Assembly (NCBI GenBank): GCA_018806915.1
Contig: JAGKQI010000040.1
Coordinates: 1,351,325-1,415,324, forward strand
Source: Phytophthora colocasiae
Lineage: Eukaryota; Oomycota; Peronosporomycetes; Peronosporales; Peronosporaceae
DNA: 64,000 nucleotides
Reading direction: 5' to 3'
Within the stretch, counting starts at the first letter, position 1, and each line of letters begins with the position of its first letter. The notes under the pieces are model-generated. The model made no database searches, was not told the origin of the DNA, and saw only the letters and a list, made by a program, of their open reading frames with translations. The position numbers were made by a program, and so were the translations under genes. Below, piece after piece: positions 55,976 through 64,000 of the stretch.

Positions 55976-56326
55976 ACGCTGTTGGCGTCGTGGAGAGATA
56001 AGTGCCGTCGTCAACGTTGATTGACGACGTGAAGAACGCGTATGCAAGGGATGCGTAGACGCGAAGGGGCTGCTGGAGTTCCTTTCGTAGCACCTTCCGG
56101 ACGTGGCACGTCGGAAGCTAACCCTCACGCCTTCGAGCTCGTGTACACCGCTATCGTGTACACGAAGGCCTACTGTTATATTAGTGTAGTAGACGACAAT
56201 GCGGGATCGCATTGTCGTTCCGAATGACTCATGACCTCCGGCTTGAGGATCATGTTCGAGTATCACGGATGCCCCCACGGCAGGGTAATTTCCGGGTCGT
56301 GAGAAGACATACACTCTTCTCACGCG

Positions 56327-57070
56327 GTGACTTCTACCGGCACCACCAGCAATATGCAGTGGGTGCGCAAGTACGTACGTGCTTGCGAGAGGTTTCCATC
56401 AACGCGTGAAGCCTTCCGCGCAGTTCTCGCAGGCTCCTCTTCAATCACTTACCGACTCCGTCGGAGTGTTGGCAGTCCATGTCCATGGACTTTGTCTTCG
56501 GTCTTCCGCCTGACAGCAAGCGGAGTGACGGGCATCGTTGTCTTTTTGTGGACCGATTCAGCAAGATGGTTCATCTTGCTGCCGTCCCGGTTATTGTTAC
56601 AGCCGCGCAGACTGCGCTGACTGTTTGTTGACATGGTGTTCAAACACCATGGCATGCCGCTCGACATTGTGTCGGACTGCGATCCACGCTTCACAGCGTG
56701 AAACTTCTGGCAAGAAGTGCTTACGCACTTCTTGGCTCACAGTTATCAATGTCGACTGCGGATCATCCGCAGACGGACGGACAGGACCTGAAACGTGTCA
56801 ACCGTATTGGGTGACAACGTTGAAGAGCTACGCTCACTCGTTCCCGCATTGAGCGGAGTGCTTCGCCGATGGCAGAGTTTGCCATCACACAACTCGGTGC
56901 ATTGCCTCTCGACAGGGCATACATTTCGTTCTTACGTGAACGCCATGGGCGAGGCATCCACGATTGCCGAGCATGCTTCGGCGGGGTAGCTTCCTCCTTA
57001 AGTGGGGGAGGATCTACGGTTGCGTCCGGAACAATCGGGGCAGAATGCAAACTGATAGCAGCACACCATC
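56327..57070 (+). pseudogene. Gypsy integrase remnant
   Basis: Read across frames: a first Asp region near 56480 (MSMDFVFGLPPDSKR), VDRFSKMVHLA near 56560, the second Asp region DIVSDCDPRF near 56665, and ADHPQTDGQ near 56765 preceding the Glu. This is the DDE core of Gypsy integrase, heavily frame-broken. Confidence 0.75.
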
Positions 57071-57459
57071 AGCTGCGGTGATCGCAGTGCGACGTCTCGT
57101 TGCCCTGATCAGGAACGAAGTGCGCGATGTCTGTGCCGGGCACAGACATGAGAGATGATAGCGAGCAGGCAAGCAGGCCTGCTGCTGACAAGGGCGACAA
57201 GCTGAAAGGATTCAGAAGCTCGGGTGCGCTAGGACTTTGTCCAGCGAAGACAAGCCGTCATACGGTTTGTCCAGGATGCTATTTTTCAGCTTCTGTTCGA
57301 TCGACAGAAGCTGAACGCTGATACTGCTGGTAGAGGCAACACAAAATGAATTCGAAAAAGGGTTCATTAGTTTTGTTAGCTACACAAAACCTACCTAGAC
57401 ATGCAGTAAGCTCTGACTTTTGGAGCAAGCAAGCTTGCTCCAAGATTCATTGGGCCGTT

Positions 57460-57700
57460 CAGTACTTGAACGGCACGGCAACGCGTACCGAGCTGGACAT
57501 ACCGTCCAGCATGAGACTCCACCCGACCTTCTACGTCGGGCGGCTTGAAGCCGTACTGCAGCACGGACTACCTAGGGCTGGTAGTCCGACTGGAGGAGTG
57601 CGAGAGAGCCTGAAGGCCTTCGAGCACCGTCGACACGGTCGATCAACTGGTTCACTCTCGTACCAAGACCGGACGAGAGTGTTCGAGGCAGTCTGAGCTG
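57460..57700 (+). pseudogene. Gypsy integrase C-terminal HPxF-type tail
   Basis: SMRLHPTFYVGRLE near 57510 resembles the (L)HPxFHVSxL motif at the end of Gypsy integrases before a chromodomain or similar tail. No clear chromodomain aromatic cage was found. Confidence 0.5.
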
Positions 57701-59280
57701 CCTCGCAGACCTCGGAAGCACGGAGGACACGAACCTCCTGGGCTTCAGAGCAGCTATCTCAGCGCTCTGTGTCTGCTCCAGCAGTAGCAACCCTTCGGAT
57801 CGTGCAGGGCACGATCGTCATGCCGTCATAGCGCTGACCATGCGGAGGAGTGTTCCCACCCTCCGCCGCCGTTGCGCGATGCGCGCGTGGAGCGATCCGG
57901 GCTGGATTGTGGAGCGGATCGTGGCTCATAAGAGAACGAAATCTCAAGTGGTTCTGTTTTCGTATTCGTTGGAGAGATTTCCTTCCCATCGAGATACATA
58001 GCTTTCGGGCGGAACGTCCTGATGGAGGACGTTCCGGAAATGGTGAGGGCGTACGAAGCCCACTCATAACTTGCAGGGTTAAAATCCTCGCATCGAGGAG
58101 TGCTGGGCGGTCAGCCACAGCACTCGGAGCTTCGCGGCACAATACGACCACGGAGTTCCTTGATGTGATCGTGGGTACACGGACGACCGTGTACCCCAGG
58201 AGATCACTTTCGGTGAGGCGTGCGTTGCCATGGGTGGGCAACACGGACAGGGTGTGCCAAAGGAACGGCACATGGGATCCCCGCTTCCATGGACTGATCA
58301 TGGAGGCGTTCACACTTTACCACGTGTAGTGTAAGTGTAGTAGCGATCGCGAGCCGCAGCAACGCGCTCGCGATATGCCTTCGGGTGGCTATTTCCTTTT
58401 GCAGGTATGCCGAAGTTAATATCAACAGCAGCGCGCTATGTTCCCTTACGATCACTGACAAAGCGTGCCTGCCACTCTGGCATCTTTGCTCTTGCGCGAA
58501 GTCTTCTTTCTGCTGCATAGTATCGGAGCTCGTGGAAGAGCCTGATAGTAGTAGCGTCGCGTCTTTGAGTCTCGGACTCAAAGACAACCTTAGCGGCGAC
58601 AAATCGTAAAAACGTTGCCATACTGTTGCATGAGTACAACAAAGTATCGGGTTCTGGTGGTGCACCAGCACCGAACCGGTCATGGATTTCGCCTCAGGTA
58701 GGTATCAATGGTGCGCGCACTGGCGGATCAGTGCGCGGGGCAGTGAGCGCCTCGACATGGGGGGACGCTTGTCATCAGTGCACGGACGCTTCTGGAGCTT
58801 GAAGCGTCCGAGGCCTCATCACGGGTGGGTCTGGCGTGTCTTCGGGACGAAGTCCCGGAAGCGGGATGCCTTGACAACAGCCCTCCTCCTCGACATCATC
58901 GTTGTCGTAGTCGACAATGTCTTCGTAGTCCTCTCCAAAGAGTTCTTTGAGAGGGACAGCAGGATTCTTAATCTCTGCCAGAGAAGAAGACTTCTTCTTC
59001 TTCCTCATGCTTCTCCTTATGGAGAAAGCATGGTACTTGGTGACAGAGAGCTTCTCTAGTCGGACTGTTGGAAGCAGCAGTGCTAGTGGAGCACACCTGC
59101 TGAGGTCGTTGTTCCTGCTGCAGAGGCAGCAGGTGAGGCTTGCGCGTCCGCAGTAGCGGACGGAGACGTGGGCGTTGGCGAGTCCAGTGCGAAATGAACT
59201 CGGGTTTCTCTTGGGAGCTTGACGGTCTTGTCAAGTTCTGTTGATTGACGTATCGAGACCGATACGTCAGGAATCTTTTA
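57701..59280. other. Gypsy 3' internal region without recognised domain
   Basis: About 1.6 kb between the integrase tail and the polypurine tract with no plus-strand domain. A minus-strand frame at 58775-59008 reads SLAEIKNPAVPLKELFGEDY then a very acidic stretch, which looks protein-like (see findings). Confidence 0.4.
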
Positions 59281-59288
59281 ACGGGGGA
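59281..59288 (+). other. Gypsy polypurine tract
   Basis: acggggga directly before the 3' LTR. Confidence 0.6.
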
Positions 59289-59765
59289 TGGTAACGAATA
59301 CACGCACACAAGTGGTAGTACCACTTTGTAACTCTAACAGTTAGATAGTCCTGGTTAGAGGTTGGAATGGGTTCAGACGTTGGTGTGTGCTGTACACACC
59401 AATGGATACATGGGCAAGAACCACATTATTGGATGGTTCAGGTGCATTTGTGGCATACATTATTGGTAGAAAGTAACGGATTTCTACCAATCACTGAGCA
59501 GAGTTTCTGCCAACCACACGTTGGCAGACCCTTTTAGAAATAGATAACAAAAATTAGTTTTAGGAGGTCCATAATTGGCTTGATGCCAAATTCAATAATA
59601 GTTCTCATTTTTCTACGGTATTTTGCAGTTTAATTTAGTTATATTTGATTTAATTATACTTTTTTAAATAAGTATACTTAAATTAAGTCTATTCTAATTG
59701 CACGCTTCCTCATACACGTAAGCGCACGTGTACGCCATCTAATAGGTCTAGGCAGACCCATTACA
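59289..59765 (+). repeat. Gypsy 3' LTR
   Basis: 477 bp, partner of 51054-51526. It begins TGGTAACG, so its terminus differs from the 5' LTR by a small change, and ends ATTACA. The two LTRs differ by many short indels and some substitutions. Confidence 0.92.
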
Positions 59766-59929
59766 TGGTGTGACACGATCCAGTTCTCTCAGAAATAGCG
59801 GCCACAGGGTATAGCTCGCGGAACTTACCGCATTGCCTAAGCATCACACAGCCGGCGCTAGTTGCGCTGAGCTGGATGGACTCGCAACCGGTGAATCTGC
59901 TTGCAACCGGCTGCAGCACCCGTCCATCC

Positions 59930-60162
59930 ACAGCGTTTCGCACGGCCCTGCCCTGAGTTGGTTGTGGATTACGGTAAAGGCATGGGAGGTGGCGACGTCC
60001 ACGATTAACTCAGGCTGCAACGGTACAGTATTCAGCAGTGCGCGGCCTTTCGAAAATATTACAAGCAGCTATTCCTGGGAGTGGTAGACATGGCCGTTGT
60101 CAATGGGTTTATCGTCCATAACATTATCCAGAAAAGGAAAGGTCTATCACCTACCACCCATA
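59930..60162 (+). pseudogene. piggyBac-like transposase C-terminal remnant (before mariner insertion)
   Basis: Across small frame changes: a DVHDQ-type motif followed by RLQRYS-like sequence near 60000, then an uninterrupted FRKYYKQLFLGVVDMAVVNG and FIVHNIIQKRKG at about 60048-60150. This is typical of piggyBac/PGBD-family transposases (DDE_Tnp_1_7). The reading is cut by the mariner element at a TA. Confidence 0.65.
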
Positions 60163-60339
60163 CAGTGCTGCTATAAAGAATAGACGCACTTGACTTTTGC
60201 TTTTCAGTGATAGAGCTGGTGGTTCTAGCGGACGTTACTCTACCTGATGGTGTCTTATACGAAGCCAAACACATAACCGAACAGCATTTTTCATCAGAGC
60301 AAGTTTTGCGACCGACAGCGGGAAAGTTGGGATCTGGAC
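60163..60339. repeat. Mariner left TIR
   Basis: About 177 bp, starts CAGTGCTGCTATAAAG; pairs with 61580-61758. Confidence 0.9.
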
Positions 60340-60471
60340 CTGTTCTAAACTAGGCTTCAACCTAATTTTCTCGGCAACTCTTTGCTCTTATTGGCTAAAA
60401 TTGCGCTAGGGATTTACCTCGCATTAGACGGTAGCTAAACCGAAAGCGCGCTCTCAAAACACGAGGACACG

Positions 60472-61464
60472 ATGCCTGGCGGCAAGAAACTCACGGAGGA
60501 GGAGCGCGGAGCGGTAAAAGCCCCTCGACGCAGAAGGAAAAAGCTTCCGCTACATAAAGCTAGAAAACTCACTGCAGCGACCAAGCTATTCTGCAACGCC
60601 CTGAAGCCTCAAACAGCAAAACGCCCTCCCAAAAAAAAAAAAAAAAAGCTCGGGAGACCCCCAAAATCACTAATAGCCTGACGAGGCGTGTGTTTCGGCT
60701 GGCGAACTGTAAAGAAATACACGTCCAAACGGATCTCTGAGGACCTCGGTCGTATTCTCAAGCCTCCGGGGTACGGTGCGAAAACTACTAAAACTCAACC
60801 TGTTTGGCCACGTGGATCTATGAGAAAACCTTGCCCAGCCATCAAGCTTCTCATCATAAAGTGGCGCGTGCAGCATTCGCGGCGAAATATTTGAGCGAAA
60901 ACGTCGATGCCGTGGGAGCGTGTCATCTTCAGTGGACGAGAAGAAGTTTAATTCTAGACGGACCTGATGGGTATCAGTACTACTGGCATGACGTCAGGGC
61001 TGAGACCGGAGTTGTACCAAAGCGCGGTGCAAGCGGCGGAGGGAAGCGTAATGGTATGGGCGGGCGTGCACGCGCACGGAAAATCTGAGATCGCCTTCCT
61101 GGAGGGAAGACAGGACTCTGTGTGCTACACCTCGCACGCTTAACAATTATTTGGCTCCGTTCATCGAGAACCTCTCGCCAGGGCCCACGGCATCCAGGAT
61201 CCTATTTTCCAACAAGACAATGCTTCCATTCACGAGTCGCGTTTCACTAAGGCGCATATTGGAAGCTTTATGGGTATCAAGAAGCCAAAGTGGCTAGCCA
61301 AAAGCCCCGGATCTCAACCTCTCATTGAGAACGTTTGGGGGCAATTGGCGTGGTCAGTCTACCGCGGAGGACGCCAATTTGATAACAAGGATGAGTTGAA
61401 GGCCCAGATTACCCGGAAGCTGGGCGTGGATATAAGTCAAAGCTATCTACGCAATCCTCGTTGA
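60472..61464 (+). pseudogene. Tc1/mariner transposase, frame-broken
   Basis: Starts MPGGKKLTEEERGAVKAP with a basic N-terminus including an A15-type run near 60630. Pieces: RAAFAAKYLSENVDA near 60860, a frame-broken first Asp region near 60925, DGPDGYQYYWHD near 60960, a second Asp region near 61210 (frame-broken), and PLIENVWGQLAWSVYRGGRQ near 61320, which carries the third acidic residue area. The DDE/D layout is recognisable but not translatable in one frame. Confidence 0.8.
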
Positions 61465-61579
61465 CAGTATGCCAACTCTGAAATTGGGTGCACAAGTCGT
61501 GCTGGAAAAACCGGCGGCCCAATCGACAAGTGAGCTTTCTGCCAGAGCAAAGTGCGTCTCATAGTTTAGGCGAAACAAA

Positions 61580-61758
61580 GTCCAGATCCCAACTTTCCCG
61601 CTGTCGGTCGCAAAAACTTGCTCTGATGAAAAATGCTGTTCGGTTATGTGTTTGTCTTCGTATAAGACACCATCAGGTAGAGTAACGTCCGCTAGGAACC
61701 ACCAGCTCTATCACTGAAAAGAAAAAGTCAAGTGCGTCTATACTTTATAGCAGGACTG
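61580..61758. repeat. Mariner right TIR
   Basis: About 179 bp, complement starts CAGTCCTGCTATAAAG; pairs with 60163-60339. Confidence 0.9.
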
Positions 61759-61760
61759 TA

Positions 61761-62155
61761 CCAAGTATCTACACACGGAGCTATTGAGGTTGCAGAGCAG
61801 TAATTTTGAACGAACTTGCTTGGAGAAGACCTTGTTTCCGTTCCTGGTCCGCCAACAAGACCACAAGTTAGAGTCAACAGGTACTTTCGGATGCTGCGGC
61901 TGATATGTATGATTTTTTGCTGGGAGAAGGTCCATTCTCGCCCAAAACGAGTGGCCCAAAAAGCTCAGCCCCGCCGAATTTTCTAAATCCGCCTCATTCA
62001 AGAATTTGCGGGCGGAGGACGCAAGTCAACTCCACGAAATGGTGAGCGCGTGCGTGGCAAGATACTTCGAGACAGCGAAGTCCTTCAAGTCTGTGTGAGA
62101 GAGCTGAAGGCAGAGGTAGGGTGACGCGGAAGCTCACCGCCAACGTCGGAGCTTT
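61761..62155 (+). pseudogene. Likely downstream part of the piggyBac-like relic
   Basis: Sequence after the mariner right TA may continue the interrupted piggyBac-like gene. Frames are short and the match is not clear. No other feature is seen. Confidence 0.3.
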
Positions 62156-62449
62156 TTGACGACCGGCTACATGCGATATCAGACCAGTGAAAGCGGTCAT
62201 GCGAACGGGACGGTTGGCATTTGGGCGAGGAGAGTGCGCTGGAGTAGTACGCGAATGGTACGTTTATCGGGCGCGTTGCTGGTCTGCAGTATTTTTACAT
62301 GCTTTTTTTTTTACTACAGTGATGAGAAGCCGGGCTTCGCCGCGTCGGCATCGAACGTCAAGCCACCTCTACTCGTCATCGAGAAGAGCAGTTGGGGAGT
62401 GACGACACCTGCCCAGTTTCAGCGCTTCAGTTCAAGCTTTCGTGCGTGA
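62156..62449 (+). CDS. Small ORF with signal-anchor-like helix, doubtful
   Basis: 97 codons; an internal Met precedes RLSGALLVCSIFTCFFFYYS, a hydrophobic helix followed by a polar region, like a type II membrane anchor. No family is recognised and it sits between transposon relics, so it may be a gene fragment or chance. Confidence 0.25.
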   Translation: MTTGYMRYQTSESGHANGTVGIWARRVRWSSTRMVRLSGALLVCSIFTCFFFYYSDEKPGFAASASNVKPPLLVIEKSSWGVTTPAQFQRFSSSFRA

Positions 62450-62885
62450 CCGCTACGTGCAAAGAAGGTTTCGACTGCCCGTCGACGACTAGCAACTGAT
62501 GTACGTACAAATGCTGATATTACCCCGTCTGTTATGTTGCATCTAATGCCGCAAATGATATATTGTAAGGCGTGATATTGCAGCTTTGCAACAGCGCCGT
62601 TCAAACTTTGCCCACACTGTGGTAGAAACCGCGGCAGCTCACGGATTGGTGCAGAGGCTGCGATTGCATCTGTCTGTGCCGTTGAAGCCGAAGGTAAAGC
62701 CTGTCATTATCTGTGATCTATACCGTGATTTCACACCAGGTGTCGTTGTATGTATTAGGTACAACATGAAGCTTATCGCAGCGCCAAAGCTGACAAAATT
62801 ACTGCGGATCTCTTTGTCTGCAGACCACCCCAACGCGGTCTCGACCAGTCTCTCCGCTTATAGCGACGTCACCTCGCATTGACCG

Positions 62886-64000
62886 TGTGACGTACTGGAT
62901 GTAGAGAATGATACGTCATCGCTGGCGTCGGTAGCGACCGCGGGTGATGACCTTTCAGCATGGGTTCCGACGGCCGGCGATAATCTTTCCGTCACGACAT
63001 CAGACGACGATGGCGCTTCCGTCGCTTCGATTGGAAGTCTCAAGATGGTACGTAGCATCTTATGCTGCATCATAAGCTGCATCTAAGCTGATTTTTTTCC
63101 GGATTCGAAGTATTGACGTCTGTTTCCTGTGTTTGGTAGAAGTGTGAAGACGATGAAGATGGGATCTGAGCGTACGGGGCAGTGAGTTACTAGCAGACAA
63201 CAACAACGGTTTGAATACTCGTCGCCGCAGATGAAGACTGCGAAGAACAGTATGCGGAGCAAATTGGGTCGGGTGATGAGGCTGAACACGATGACGTGTA
63301 CACTCGGCAAGTACGACTCTGATGAGAGCGCAGGGGTTCAATGCATGCCAGATGACATTGTGGATGATCCTGGAGGAGACGAAGTCGGAAGTTGCCGCTG
63401 AAGTGCTTTTTTGCCGATCACGTTTTTGGGAGAGCTTTGGAAGAAGGGGATGAAGTGCTTCCGCAGGGTAACCTGCAAGATGTGGAAAGGTAAGACATGG
63501 CGGGCAACTGGTTGGGAGGACGCTTTGAGCAGGCAGGTCTACGAGCACATGATGGCGCCGTACGACCCGGTCAAACAGAACGCGACCAGCCACCCCAGTT
63601 TCCGTCAAGGCTATTCGGGTTCAACGGCGGAGGCATTGCGGCACGGTGACTCTCCAATGGCGCTGTTTTTCTTTTCCTTCCCGCTGTGTTGTGGCAACAT
63701 ATTGCCGTCTGTTCAAACGAGTATTATCGGGTGATAAGTTGCCACTTTACGGATTGAAGCTGCGTATTTGCGCATTTGCGTTACCGGGAAAAAGCAACAG
63801 CGTAACACTGATCTTCCCCGGCAAGACTCAAGCCGAGACATTCAGCAAGAGCTTGAATCCATGAAGCCTATCATGCCTTGCGAGCTTTGCCAACCTTTGT
63901 CGGCTTACTGGTCGCAAGTGACAATTGCTCACAAAACCGCGAGAAGCCATCAAGCCATTGGAAGACAACTGGACGTCGGTGCGATTTTCGCGAGGCTGTT
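62886..64000 (+). pseudogene. Second piggyBac-like transposase relic, runs off the window
   Basis: An acidic N-terminal region (LDVENDTSSLASVATAGDD; TTSDDDGASVASIGSLKM) at about 62890-63050, another acidic piece MPDDIVDDPGGDEVG near 63350, then LWQHIAVCSNEYYR near 63690, and near 63870-63960 the motif series resembling CELCxFVGLLVA and NREK...HWKTT of piggyBac/PGBD transposases. Frames break several times. The catalytic part would lie beyond 64,000. Confidence 0.6.

Larger units (their letters stand above)
51054..59765 (+). mobile_element. Ty3/Gypsy LTR retrotransposon, broken, hairpin-rich
   Basis: 8.7 kb with LTRs at 51054-51526 and 59289-59765, a primer-binding site and a polypurine tract in the expected places. 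Order on the plus strand: gag with zinc knuckle, protease-like, RT, RNase H, integrase, HPxF-type tail; RT before integrase defines Gypsy. Frames break many times, so no intact polyprotein exists. No target-site duplication is visible: the five bases outside are tcagg (left) and tggtg (right), and the two flanks belong to different old elements. The whole element is packed with short perfect inverted repeats. Confidence 0.93.
60163..61758 (+). mobile_element. Tc1/mariner element with long TIRs
   Basis: 1,596 bp bounded by CAGT...ACTG ends and TA dinucleotides at 60161-60162 and 61759-61760. Terminal inverted repeats cover 60163-60339 and 61580-61758 and are nearly identical apart from a few indels and substitutions. 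A broken transposase lies between. TA duplication plus the TIRs make the family call secure. It is inserted in the piggyBac-like relic. Confidence 0.92.

Noticed and set aside
63060..63608. Minus-strand open frame of 182 codons near the right edge
   Set aside because: It overlaps the plus-strand acidic and piggyBac-like reading and its translation is a low-information His/Ser/Arg-rich shadow.

Overview
The window looks like a Phytophthora-type oomycete (Peronosporales). The signs are two PH-domain cellulose synthases, a WLGC-family membrane protein, very short introns (about 63-82 bp), a truncated RxLR-like signal peptide, and dense Copia, Gypsy, Tc1/mariner and piggyBac material. No rRNA, tRNA or CRISPR array is supported.

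The left and centre (1-44.9 kb) are mainly host genes. In order they are: a mitochondrial very-long-chain acyl-CoA dehydrogenase (partial), the splicing factor PRP6, a very large EF-hand/coiled-coil/IQ protein, an MGNCSS-starting acidic protein, a RasGAP-START fusion, a Gemin6-like Sm protein, two tandem cellulose synthases (18.4-21.4 and 28.2-31.3 kb), SEC23 of the COPII coat, a single-pass membrane protein, a MINDY-type deubiquitinase, a WLGC/LRR membrane protein, and two unknown genes lying tail to tail. A young Copia element (22,166-27,449, 5-bp target duplication GCTGT, LTRs differing at 1 of 356 positions) separates the two cellulose synthases. A TA-flanked MITE lies between the second cellulose synthase and SEC23.

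The right part (45-64 kb) is accessory DNA. It holds a diverged 0.6-kb direct repeat pair, a truncated effector-like signal peptide, a decayed Copia relic, a full-length but broken Gypsy element (51,054-59,765), a Tc1/mariner element with about 178-bp TIRs inserted in a piggyBac-like relic, and a second piggyBac-like relic running off the right edge.

Two signals cross gene boundaries. First, many otherwise well-conserved genes (PRP6, SEC23, one CesA, RasGAP-START, the EF-hand/IQ gene) are broken by single-base frame changes with continuous family similarity on both sides, so I read these as probable consensus indels rather than introns or true decay. Second, the Gypsy element, LTRs and coding sequence alike, is a near-continuous chain of short perfect inverted repeats that I do not see in its neighbours. 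It is the most unusual feature of the window.
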